From contig JBOZRQ010000060.1 in the NCBI GenBank assembly GCA_050789255.1, positions 1 to 64,000 of the forward strand: a stretch of 64,000 nt of DNA, written 5' to 3'. The notes under the pieces were generated by a model. That model had not been told where the DNA came from. It did not search any database and saw nothing but the letters and a program-made list of their open reading frames with translations. Source of the DNA: JBOZRQ01 sp050789255. Its GTDB lineage: Bacteria > Bacillota > Sulfobacillia > Symbiobacteriales > Symbiobacteriaceae. This document shows positions 1 through 8,384 of this stretch, one piece after another. A program made the translations under genes and the position numbers. Every line of letters starts with the position of its first letter. The first letter of the stretch is position 1.

Positions 1-140
1 CGGAGGCCAATCGCCGATGCTTCGTGAGGGAGCCAGCCCAGTTTCACAAGGTCGACCGGAACACCGTCAGGTCCGGGCGTGTCCGCCATCAACGGGCTGA
101 TGGCTTCTAGGGGAGGCGCATCGGGTGAAAAATACCGCAT
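1..140 (-). CDS. Left-edge partial reading frame, unknown, possibly frameshifted
   Basis: An ATG at 140 opens a minus-strand frame that stays open to the window edge (about 46 codons). It begins MRYFSPDAPPLEAISPLMAD and later contains DLVKLGWLPHEASAIGL. The composition looks protein-like and a purine-rich stretch with GAAGG lies just upstream. I do not recognise the family. A second minus-strand frame upstream (roughly 265-131, containing KVEGLKAALHAVF) also looks coding. It would join this one if a single base were removed from the five-base A/T run at 128-132. The locus may therefore be a longer gene broken by a frameshift, or the run may carry a sequencing error. Truncation at the edge prevents any functional call. 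Confidence 0.35.
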   Translation of the reverse strand, partial: MRYFSPDAPPLEAISPLMADTPGPDGVPVDLVKLGWLPHEASAIGL

Positions 141-782
141 GCAAGGCGGCCTTCAGCCCCTCCACTTTCATGTTGACGGGGGTGCTCTGCCGACCGGGTT
201 CCACTAGAAATTTCCGGAGAGCCTCTCGCCCGCGTGGAAAAATGTAGCGGAATCCGCAAAACTAGGGGCCTGGAGGTCACGGAACTACCGTTTTCCGGCC
301 CAATCCAGGCCGATATGCGCCATCTGAAAGCCCACAAGAGCTATTTGCGGAGTGAACTGGCCCTCCAAACGCGTGATTCCACTACAATTTCCCATTTGGC
401 CTGGCTCGCTCTTGGAAAAAAATCGTGGAATCCTGTTTCCATCACCAACGGACCGCAATCTCAGGTTCCGCCTCCAAGAAGCGGGCCACATCAGGGTACG
501 CACCGGAGAGATTCACTCCTGGCCCCCGGTCACCACTCTAACGTCTTTACCATAATGGAACTATCTACACGGCCGGGCTGAAGACTTGGGCCGGAGTACT
601 TGAATGCAGCCGGAGGCATCCTGCATCCGACTGCATACTTATGCGACGATATTCGTTTGTCAGCAACCTCACACCCCGCTAGTTTCAGCGGGGTGTTTTC
701 TCCGTCGCCCCATGCTCGAACCATTTCACAGGCTGAGGAATCATAACCATGTAGAATGCGCGCCGATGAGGAGGACCGTACC
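141..782. other. Mostly non-coding stretch before the ABC operon
   Basis: Both strands were read across this stretch. Apart from the possible coding remnant around 131-265 (minus), only short frames without ribosome sites or recognisable motifs are present. The base composition is more AT-rich than the genes to the right. A terminator lies at 671-700 and the ribosome site of the next gene at 768-774. Confidence 0.5.
671..700 (+). terminator. Rho-independent terminator
   Basis: A perfect 10-bp stem, ACACCCCGCT/AGCGGGGTGT, with the six-base loop AGTTTC is followed by TTTTC. No gene is obvious immediately upstream on the plus strand, so it may close a transcript from a decayed or unrecognised unit. 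It insulates the ABC operon that follows. Confidence 0.75.
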
Positions 783-1465
<683 letters not shown>

Positions 1466-1469
<4 letters not shown>

Positions 1470-2656
1470 GCATCAAGGAAACGATGCGCATCGCCTTCCG
1501 TGCGTTGCGCGCCAACAAGTTGCGCACGTTGCTCGCCATGCTGGGCATTGTCATCGGCGTCGCGGCCGTCTCCGCCATCATGTCGATTGGCGACACCTTC
1601 AAGGGTACAATCGCCGGCGAGTTCTCCAAGTTCGGTGCCGCCTCGGTCTTCGTCATGCCCGGTGAGGTAGAGGCCGGCCCGCAGGCCGCAATGGCCGCCT
1701 CAACCCTGACTTTCGAGGACGAGGCTGCTGTGGCCGAAGCGGTCGGTTCCGAATACAGCGGCGGTCAGATTCAGACCGCGGCCTACGTCGAGATCGGTTC
1801 GACCCGCAAGATGGTCACGTTCACGGGCAGCAACCAGCACTTTGAGGAGCTGCAGAACTGGCGGATCGCTGCGGGGCGCATGTTTACCAAGGCCGAGCAC
1901 GACGGCAAGGAGCCCGTGGTGGTGGTCGGCGAGACCTTCCGGAACACCTTCTTTGGCCAGAATGCCGACGTAATCGGCAAGACCTTCACCTTCCAGGGCA
2001 AGGAGGTGCGGATCGTCGGCCTGCTGCAGAAGAACACGATGAACGTGGGCGTGGACGCCAACAACGTCGTGGTTGCGCCGAACCCGTTCCTGGCGGACAC
2101 GCTCGATATCAAGCGCCCGCAGGCGCTCATGTTCAAGTTCAAGAGCCCGGACGATGCCAAGGCCGCCAAGCCCAAGATCGAGAAGATCCTGACGGACCGG
2201 CACGGCACGAAGGACTTCTCTGTGCAGAGCCAGGAAGAGCTGATGAAGGCGTTCGGATCGATCCTGGATAAGGTTGCGCTCTTCATCGGAGCCGTGGCGG
2301 GGATTTCGCTTCTGGTGGGCGGCATCGGGATCATGAACATCATGTTGGTCTCCGTCAAGGAGCGCACCCGGGAGATCGGCATCCGCAAGGCGATCGGCGC
2401 CCGCCGGCGGGATGTGCTGCTCCAGTTCCTGGTGGAGTCGGCGGTGCTCGCCCTGTTGGGTGGACTCCTCGGCGTGCTCCTGGGGATGTTGATGGCCGGC
2501 GGTGCCGCTCAGGCGCTGGGCTGGGGCTTCGTTCCGTCGTCGACCGGCGTCGTGGTCAGCTTTGTCGTTTCCACCGCCATCGGTATCTTCTTTGGGCTCT
2601 ACCCGGCCTGGACCGCTTCCCGGCTTCCGGCCATCGAGGCGCTACGGTACGAATAG
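1466..2656 (+). CDS. ABC transporter permease, MacB/FtsX family
   Basis: This 396-residue membrane protein has the MacB layout. There is one N-terminal membrane helix (about 20-42), a large extracytoplasmic MacB_PCD-type domain (about 45-260), then three C-terminal FtsX-type helices (near 268-292, 318-345 and 360-385). The conserved cytoplasmic loop VKERTREIGIRKAIGA lies between the second and third helices. It is translationally coupled to the ATPase by a 4-base overlap, and GGAGG lies just before its ATG. Such ATPase-permease pairs act in export or mechanotransmission rather than uptake. No membrane-fusion protein gene is adjacent, so it is a two-gene Gram-positive style exporter. Confidence 0.93.
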
Positions 2657-2669
2657 GCTGTACAGTCAA

Positions 2670-2700
2670 ACACCCCGCATCGCTGCGGGGTGTCCCTTTT
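2670..2700 (+). terminator. Rho-independent terminator after ABC pair
   Basis: The stem ACACCCCGCA/TGCGGGGTGT with loop TCGC is followed by CCCTTTTTT. It lies 14 bases after the permease stop and closes the two-gene operon. Confidence 0.9.
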
Positions 2701-2779
2701 TTGGGTCCCGGCAGGGATGGGGCGTCTGCGGGGATAATTGATTATCTTGTTCAGAAATCTGGCAGAAAGCAGGGGTAGT

Positions 2780-4402
2780 TTGACGAACCTCCGTCGCATT
2801 ACGAGCACACTCTTGACGGCCGCGCTCCTTCTGGCTGCTTCCTGGTCTGCGGTCACGGCCGCTCCCGCCCCGTCCATCTATATCAAGGCAGACCCGCCGA
2901 TGTTGAACCCCACGGGGCAGGGGCGGTACGCCAGCAGCACCCTGTCGCTGATCTCCACCGAGTTCACGACCGAGCAGGATCTGTCAGTCCAGATCGAGGC
3001 CCCGGACGGGAAGGTCGTCGGAACCCTGAAGATGACTCGCGGTGGCGACACCGACCCTTCCACGTACACGGTGGTGCTTGACGGCAAGGATACGGCGGGA
3101 GGTAACCTGCCGGACGGCACCTACAAGGTCAGGGTGATGTGGAACGGGCAGTCCTACGTATACACCTCCATCACCATCGACGCAATTCTGCCCAGCGTCA
3201 GGAGCGCTCAGGTCACGCCGAACCCCTTCCGTGAGACCGCTCGGATCCGGGCGGAGTTCTCCGAGTTCGTCTACTGGTTCATCGACATCTTCGACGAGAA
3301 GGGCCAGTCGATAGCCATGCGGGAGGGCCAGGGCATGGAGGCCGATGACCTGTGGGACGGGCGCGACCGACAGGGGATGCAGGTGCCTGACGGTACATAC
3401 ACGACGCAGTTCTGGTTGATTGACCGCGGCGGCAACGAGGTGAAGGTAAAGGGTCCTAGCTTCCGGCGCAAGCAGTCGATCGGCATCAAGGACTTCCAGA
3501 TCAGCCGTAAGACGATCGCCCCCGGGAACCCCGAAACCGGCACCGCCACCATCTCCATCACGGTCGATGACGAGGTAACCTATCGGTGGGACCTGCTGGC
3601 GGACTCGGGTATCCCGCTCCGGTCGCTGGGCGGCGGCGCCGGCCCCTCCGCACCGGCCAAGATCGTGTTTGATGGGACCGACAACCAGGGATACAAGCTG
3701 GCCGCTGGCCGCTATAAGTGGACCCTGTCGATGAAGGATGCCTACGGCAACTCTTCGCTCGGCAACGGGGACTTCACGGTGGACCCGGACGCTCCGCTGG
3801 TCAACGCTGGCGAGGCGCCTGTGGTCACCCTGCAGGAGATGCTCTACTTGCCGTACCGGGCTGTGGACAGCAGTGGCGTGCAGGTCAAGGTCCGGCGCCA
3901 GCATGAGAGCGGGTTTACCCAGGAGCTGGTGATGGACGACTCGGCGACCGAGCTGGCCATCCCCTTGATCGTGGGCACGCAGACGGTTACGGTCACCGCC
4001 GTGGACTCGGTGGGGAATGCGGTTGTGAACTCCTACGTGGTCACCAGGCTGGCGGAGCCCCGGTTGGGCGTCTTCGTGGGCGGGCGCCCGGTCACGAGCG
4101 ACGTGGCGCCCGAGATCGTGGAGGGCCGCACGGTGCTGCCGCTGCGGGCGGTGGCGGAGGCGCTGGGCTTTGCGATCGAGTGGGACGATGCCACCCGCAC
4201 GATCACCATGCGCAAGGGCGAGAACACGGTGGTCATGAGCATCGGCAGCACTTCGGCCACGGTGAACGGCAAGCCCCGGGAGATGGAGGTGGCGCCCTTC
4301 ATCAAGGAGGAGCGCACCATGGTTCCGGTCCGGTTCATCAGCGAGGGCCTGGGCTTCAAGATTGAGTGGGATGCTGCGACTCGCAGCGTGATCATCAAGT
4401 AG
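2780..4402 (+). CDS. Secreted protein with FlgD-like Ig repeats and copper amine oxidase N-domain
   Basis: This is a cell-surface or secreted protein of about 540 residues. The N-terminus (RRITSTLLTAALLLAA...) is a Sec signal peptide. The middle has repeated beta-rich FlgD Ig-like units marked by the recurring pattern W-(D/N)-G-(R/T/Q)...G...L/V-P-D-G-T-Y. The last ~105 residues form the copper-amine-oxidase N-terminal domain, a duplicated unit with GRTVLPLRAVAEALG and ERTMVPVRFISEGLG. Despite the name this domain is non-catalytic and is usually a wall or peptidoglycan attachment module in Firmicutes. I prefer TTG 2780 (AGGGG upstream, clean signal peptide); an in-frame TTG at 2738 is the alternative. 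It stands alone between a terminator and a long intergenic region. Confidence 0.85.
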   Translation: MTNLRRITSTLLTAALLLAASWSAVTAAPAPSIYIKADPPMLNPTGQGRYASSTLSLISTEFTTEQDLSVQIEAPDGKVVGTLKMTRGGDTDPSTYTVVLDGKDTAGGNLPDGTYKVRVMWNGQSYVYTSITIDAILPSVRSAQVTPNPFRETARIRAEFSEFVYWFIDIFDEKGQSIAMREGQGMEADDLWDGRDRQGMQVPDGTYTTQFWLIDRGGNEVKVKGPSFRRKQSIGIKDFQISRKTIAPGNPETGTATISITVDDEVTYRWDLLADSGIPLRSLGGGAGPSAPAKIVFDGTDNQGYKLAAGRYKWTLSMKDAYGNSSLGNGDFTVDPDAPLVNAGEAPVVTLQEMLYLPYRAVDSSGVQVKVRRQHESGFTQELVMDDSATELAIPLIVGTQTVTVTAVDSVGNAVVNSYVVTRLAEPRLGVFVGGRPVTSDVAPEIVEGRTVLPLRAVAEALGFAIEWDDATRTITMRKGENTVVMSIGSTSATVNGKPREMEVAPFIKEERTMVPVRFISEGLGFKIEWDAATRSVIIK

Positions 4403-4909
4403 AGGATGCTCGATTCGGACACATGTCTGCCACGGAGTTCACGGATTGCACGGATTTGCGGCACGGGGGGGTATACGAGCAATTTCAGGTACCCTGCGGC
4501 GCTTCAGGTACCTTTTTTCACGACGGGCAGACTTGCCCCTGTAAAATTAGTACCTCAAACCTGACATGAGCGGGAACCGATCCCTACTAACCAGCGGTTA
4601 GGTACCACTCGCGAGCCCGTCGGATACCCCCCTGCCGTAGTCGTGTCAGGTTTCAGGTGCTTTTTTCCAAGATTTCCCTCGCCGACGTTGAAAAAAACTA
4701 CCTGAACCCCTGTTTGTGCCGGCGGGGCCGGTCTGCCCCGCCTCGCACCAGGATTGCATGGAGAGTGCCTCGTAGGGGTTGCAGAAGTGGAGCGAGCATG
4801 GTTAAGCACCGGAGAGATCTCTCCGGTGCTCTCTTTTGATCGAGTGTCAACCAGGGGGGCTCCTGGACTGCCGTCCGCGATGATCTAGATACTTGGTGTC
4901 ATGCTGGGA
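4403..4909. other. Intergenic region with several inverted repeats
   Basis: No convincing gene is present. An inverted repeat AAACCTGACA (4557-4566) / TGTCAGGTTT (4644-4653) encloses a smaller hairpin CTAACC-AGC-GGTTAG (4587-4601). The motif TTCAGGT-C-TTTTTT occurs twice with small changes (near 4503-4518 and 4651-4666). The stretch ends in a strong terminator (4805-4836) that reads on the plus strand. A small structured RNA is possible but unproven. Confidence 0.45.
4805..4836 (+). terminator. Rho-independent terminator
   Basis: The perfect palindrome AGCACCGGAGAGA/TCTCTCCGGTGCT is followed by CTCTTTT. There is no protein gene directly upstream on the plus strand, so it may end a non-coding transcript from 4403-4800. 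It also separates the surface-protein gene from the convergent kinase. Confidence 0.8.
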
Positions 4910-6106
4910 CTAGCTTCCATGTGATACCATGGAGGCACTTGGGAGCTCAAGCAGCACCCTGGTGCCTCCTTTCGTGTGGGGTCCAATCGACAGGCGGCCC
5001 TGGAGGGCGCCGGCGCTTCGCTCCATGCGCTCCAGGCCAGATCCCCGGGTTGCCTCGTAGTCAAAGCCCACGCCGTCATCCTCGACCCCGAGCGCGAGCC
5101 CCTGGGCGTGACGGCGCAGGGTGATGTGGACCAGACGGGCGCCCGAGTGGCGCCGCACGTTGGAGAGCGCCTCATGCAGGACCGTGTAAAGCTCGCGGGC
5201 CTCGGCGGCGGGCAGGGAGCCTGCCTCGGTCACCTCCACGGTGGCGGGGATGAGCGAGTTGGCCTGGAACTCGTCGACGATGCGCCCGACCCCGACCGCC
5301 AGATTCGGCTCGCTCCAGTCCACGGGGTCCAGGTCCATGATGTACGAGCGCATCCGCTCGACCGCAGCCTGCAACTGTCGCTCGGCGGCAGCGAGGGGGG
5401 CGCGGGCAGCGTCCGGCACATCCCAGGCGGCGGCGCCCACCATCATCCCGACGGCGAAGAGGTCCTGAATGACCCCGTCGTTCAGCTCCTTGGCCAGACG
5501 GTAGCGGCCCTCCAGCAGGGCCTCCCGGCGCTCGGCGCGCTCTAGGCGCAGGCTGTTCTCCAGGCGCAGCGCCTCCAGTCCGGCGAAGAGCGATAGGGCC
5601 AGCACAAACCCACCAGCGGCCAGCAGGGCTTGCAGGGGAACACCCCAGAGGACGCAAGGCGCCCGTCCGGTGGCCGGCAGGGCCAGGGGCCCCAGCGGTA
5701 CCGACAGGATAAAGGCCCACGCCGCTACAATCAGCCACCGGGCCGGCCTGGGGTAAAAGCGAGCCAGCTCGCGGTGCTCACGCGCAAGGGCGGGCAGCCG
5801 GAGCCCGACGCCCCCCAGGGAGGCGTATCCCGCCAAGAGCACAACGGACTGCAGCAGCGACAGGCGGTCGAGCCAGGGCTGGCTCAGGTAGGCCGCCTGC
5901 AGCGGGATGAAGACGGCGCCCCACACCGCCAGCCCGACGAGCAGCCCGAATGCCGCCAGCCAGGGCAACACCTGCGCCAGGGCCAGCCGGCTCGTGCGGA
6001 AGGTGCGGCCCGCCAGGTAACAGACCACGCCCATCACAAAGAAGACCAGGCCATATGCGAAGTCGATCACCATCAGATTGGCCTCGAAGAAGACGGCCAT
6101 GTGCAT
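4910..6106 (-). CDS. Membrane sensor histidine kinase lacking the phospho-acceptor His
   Basis: This 398-residue protein has about six membrane helices in residues 1-180, a short linker, a HisKA_3-type dimerisation region and a HATPase_c domain. ATP-binding motifs are intact: N box LHEALSNVRRHSG, G1 VEDDGVGFDY and G2 GSGLERM. The H box reads AKELNDGVIQDL, with Asn (codon AAC, 5480-5482, residue 209) where the family has the phosphorylated His (LHDGVxQ). This is seen directly. It may act as a pseudokinase or as a heterodimer partner of the divergent intact kinase. The start at 6106 follows GAGGGGGG; ATG 6100 is an alternative. The two divergent starts are only 30 bases apart. Confidence 0.9.
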   Translation of the reverse strand: MHMAVFFEANLMVIDFAYGLVFFVMGVVCYLAGRTFRTSRLALAQVLPWLAAFGLLVGLAVWGAVFIPLQAAYLSQPWLDRLSLLQSVVLLAGYASLGGVGLRLPALAREHRELARFYPRPARWLIVAAWAFILSVPLGPLALPATGRAPCVLWGVPLQALLAAGGFVLALSLFAGLEALRLENSLRLERAERREALLEGRYRLAKELNDGVIQDLFAVGMMVGAAAWDVPDAARAPLAAAERQLQAAVERMRSYIMDLDPVDWSEPNLAVGVGRIVDEFQANSLIPATVEVTEAGSLPAAEARELYTVLHEALSNVRRHSGARLVHITLRRHAQGLALGVEDDGVGFDYEATRGSGLERMERSAGALQGRLSIGPHTKGGTRVLLELPSASMVSHGS

Positions 6107-6136
6107 CGATCCCCCCTCAGGCAGGTGATGTTGTCG

Positions 6137-7504
6137 ATGGAGCCCAGACCTTTCTTGATCTTCGATGAACATCGGAACGTCTGCGCCGCTTCCCCAAACT
6201 GCCATGCCCTGCTTGGCAAGGCGCCGGAGGCGCTGGTCGGCATGCGGTGCCGGGATGCTTTCGACTGTGCCGAGTGCTCGGGCGAGGCGTGTCCCCTGCA
6301 GCAAGCGATCGCCGGGGAGCAGTCCGAGGGGCTCCTGCCCAGGAGCGAGCGGGCAAGGCCCCTGGAGGTCTCCTCCTCGCCGATCATGGGCAAGTATGGC
6401 GAGATGGCGTTGCTGCACCTGCGGGCGCCCGCCGCGGAGCCCGTTTCGATGGGCGCCGGCCTGCAGCCGGTGCTCGACAGCGTGCGGGAGCTGCTCGCCG
6501 GCGACCTGGCGGCTCTGGCCTTTTACGATGACACCTTCAAGGAGATCCGCTGGCAGGTGACCAGCGGCCAGGTCAGCCCGGGGGTGACGAGCATTCGGCT
6601 GAGGCCCGGACAGGGCTTTGCCGGCCGCATCGTCCTGACAGAGCTGCCCCTGCGGACCTTCCGGTTTCCCCAGGACCTGACCGGGGATCCCGGGTCCTAC
6701 CCGATCTTCCTCGCTGAGGGCCTGCAGTCGGCCCTTGGGGTCCCGGTCAAGGCGAAGGGCCGGGTCATGGGCGTGCTGATGATCGCCAGCCGGTGCCCCC
6801 GGGACTACTCGCAGGAAGAGGAAGCGACGCTGGCCCAGGTGGCCGACTCCATCGCTCTGGCTGCCGAGCTGATGTGCCTGCACGAGGCGGCCCTGCGCGC
6901 CGAGCGGGCGAGGCTGGCCCAGGAGGTCCACGACGGACTCTCCCAGAACATGTTCGGGCTCAAGCTCCTGCTCTCGGACCTCCAGTCGCACCTGCTCTCC
7001 GACGCGCCGGAAAACACGGAGAAGAATCTGGGCGTCATCTGCCGGCTGCTCGACACGACCCTGACGGAGGTCCGGAGGCTGATCTCGGATCTGCGGGGCA
7101 GCGTGCAGCCCAACGTCGGGCTGGTGAGCGGCCTGTCGGACTACCTTGCCCAGTTCTATCGCATGACCAACCTGCCGGTCGAATTGGCCGTACGGCTGGC
7201 CCCGGGCGAGGAGATCCTGACATCGGACACCCATGGGGCGCTGCGGATCGTCCAAGAGGCGCTGATGAACATCTACCGCCATGCCGGCGCGAACCGGGTC
7301 TGGGTAGAGGTCGCCCGCATGGACGGGGCCTACCGGCTTACCATCAGCGATGACGGGAAGGGCTTCGACCCCAGTCTCAAGGCGCCATCCGGGCACTACG
7401 GACTGACCATTATGAAGGAGCGGGCGGAGTCGCTGGGCGCCCAGCTCTCTGTGGAGTCGGCACCTGCGAAGGGAACCAGTGTGAACTTGCTCCTTCCAGT
7501 ATGA
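6137..7504 (+). CDS. Cytosolic PAS-GAF sensor histidine kinase (NarL-type system)
   Basis: This soluble kinase of about 455 residues has an N-terminal PAS-like domain with a cysteine-rich segment (Cys 16, 22, 38, 44, 47, 52; CRDAFDCAECSGEACPL). A GAF domain follows (about 85-245), then HisKA_3 with the H box LAQEVHDGLSQNMFG (His about 265) and HATPase_c (EALMNIYRHAGANRV, ISDDGKGFD, GHYGLTIMKERAE). Cys-rich PAS/GAF kinases of this class often sense oxygen, redox state or nitrate. It lies directly upstream of a NarL-type regulator and a nitrate reductase operon, which fits that role (inference). ATG 6137 is chosen because AGGTGAT matches the ribosome site; ATG 6128 is in frame but too close. 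Confidence 0.9.
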   Translation: MEPRPFLIFDEHRNVCAASPNCHALLGKAPEALVGMRCRDAFDCAECSGEACPLQQAIAGEQSEGLLPRSERARPLEVSSSPIMGKYGEMALLHLRAPAAEPVSMGAGLQPVLDSVRELLAGDLAALAFYDDTFKEIRWQVTSGQVSPGVTSIRLRPGQGFAGRIVLTELPLRTFRFPQDLTGDPGSYPIFLAEGLQSALGVPVKAKGRVMGVLMIASRCPRDYSQEEEATLAQVADSIALAAELMCLHEAALRAERARLAQEVHDGLSQNMFGLKLLLSDLQSHLLSDAPENTEKNLGVICRLLDTTLTEVRRLISDLRGSVQPNVGLVSGLSDYLAQFYRMTNLPVELAVRLAPGEEILTSDTHGALRIVQEALMNIYRHAGANRVWVEVARMDGAYRLTISDDGKGFDPSLKAPSGHYGLTIMKERAESLGAQLSVESAPAKGTSVNLLLPV

Positions 7505-7578
7505 CAGAACCCCTCTGGCTCCACATGTGACAGATGACCCAAGATCACGGGACAGACTCACAAAGGCGGGGAAGAGCT

Positions 7579-8220
7579 GTGATCAAGGTGCTGGTTGTTG
7601 ATGACCATGAGGTGGTCCGCCTCGGGCTGGTGACGCTGCTGCGGCGGCACCCGGAGTTCAACGTGGTGGGGGAGGCCGGCGGCGCCCGGGAGGCGGTGGA
7701 GGCGGTGGAGCGCCTCCTGCCCGACGTTGTCGTCATGGATGTGCGGATGCCGGATGCCAGCGGGATCGAGGCCTGCCGGGAGATCACCGCGGCCTACGAC
7801 GGGGTCAAAGTGATCATGCTGACCTCCTTTGCCGATGACGCCGCTGCCGTCGCTGCCGTGATGGCGGGCGCCGCCGGCTATCTGCTCAAGCAGGTCAGCG
7901 GTCCCGAGCTGATCCGGGCGATCGAGGCGGTCGGCCGCGGCGGCTCGCTGCTGGACCCCAAGCTGGCCAGCCGGGTGCTCTCCGAACTGCGCGCCAAAGC
8001 GGCCCACCGCTCCGGCGAGGATGAGCTGACCGAGCAGGAGCGCAACGTGCTGCACCTGATCGGCGAGGGCCGGACCAACAAGGAGATCGCCGCCACGCTT
8101 TTCCTGAGCGAGAAGACGGTGCGCAACTATGTGTCGAATGTATTGCAGAAGATGGGGTTCGTGAACCGCTCTCAGGCTGCGGCGTACTCCGCACGGCGGA
8201 GAGCGCTGGGGGGAGAGTAG
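7579..8220 (+). CDS. NarL/FixJ-family response regulator
   Basis: This 213-residue two-domain regulator has a receiver domain with acidic pocket DD at 8-9, phospho-acceptor Asp 54 (VVVMDVRMPD) and Thr/Lys switch residues. The C-terminal LuxR-type helix-turn-helix reads ERNVLHLIGEGRTNKEIAA then LSEKTVRNYVSNVLQKMGF. GTG 7579 is preferred over ATG 7534 because GGGGAAGAG lies just upstream and the protein then has the normal family length. It follows the intact kinase by 74 bases in the same direction and is its probable partner. The nitrate reductase operon begins just after its terminator and is the obvious target candidate. Confidence 0.95.
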   Translation: MIKVLVVDDHEVVRLGLVTLLRRHPEFNVVGEAGGAREAVEAVERLLPDVVVMDVRMPDASGIEACREITAAYDGVKVIMLTSFADDAAAVAAVMAGAAGYLLKQVSGPELIRAIEAVGRGGSLLDPKLASRVLSELRAKAAHRSGEDELTEQERNVLHLIGEGRTNKEIAATLFLSEKTVRNYVSNVLQKMGFVNRSQAAAYSARRRALGGE

Positions 8221-8245
8221 GTTCGTGCTCCGTAACATAACCAGC

Positions 8246-8280
8246 GAGGCTTGCCCGGAACCGGGTGAGCCTCTTTTTTT
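8246..8280 (+). terminator. Rho-independent terminator after regulator
   Basis: The stem GAGGCTTGCCCGG/CCGGGTGAGCCTC contains two G-T wobbles and is followed by seven or more T residues. It separates the two-component genes from the nitrate reductase operon. Confidence 0.9.
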
Positions 8281-8298
8281 GGCCCCTCGGCGCTGTGT

Positions 8299-8308
8299 GA
8301 CAATTGTC
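8299..8308. promoter_or_regulatory. Candidate operator upstream of nitrate reductase operon
   Basis: The 10-base perfect palindrome GACAATTGTC lies in the 104-base gap between the terminator and the first structural gene. A further GTCCTAATGTCC repeat overlaps its right side. It is a plausible site for the NarL-type regulator or another anaerobic or nitrate regulator, but I cannot match it to a known consensus. Confidence 0.3.
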
Positions 8309-8384
8309 CTAATGTCCTGATGAGATTTGCCTTTATCGCCAGGAAGCCCTGCCGCTCTAGACTTAGAGGCGAGAGGTGATCGTG

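Noticed and set aside
2984..3904. Minus-strand open frame opposite the surface protein gene
   Set aside because: No ribosome site or domain. The plus-strand gene has a signal peptide and a recognised C-terminal domain.
4403..4909. T-box or other known riboswitch
   Set aside because: No T-box sequence, specifier stem or downstream plus-strand synthetase/amino acid gene; the following gene is on the opposite strand.
6107..7561. Long upstream extension of the minus-strand kinase frame over the divergent kinase gene
   Set aside because: It is the antisense of a clear PAS-GAF-kinase gene, has no domain content, and a good ribosome site and membrane domain start at 6106. High GC keeps the frame open.
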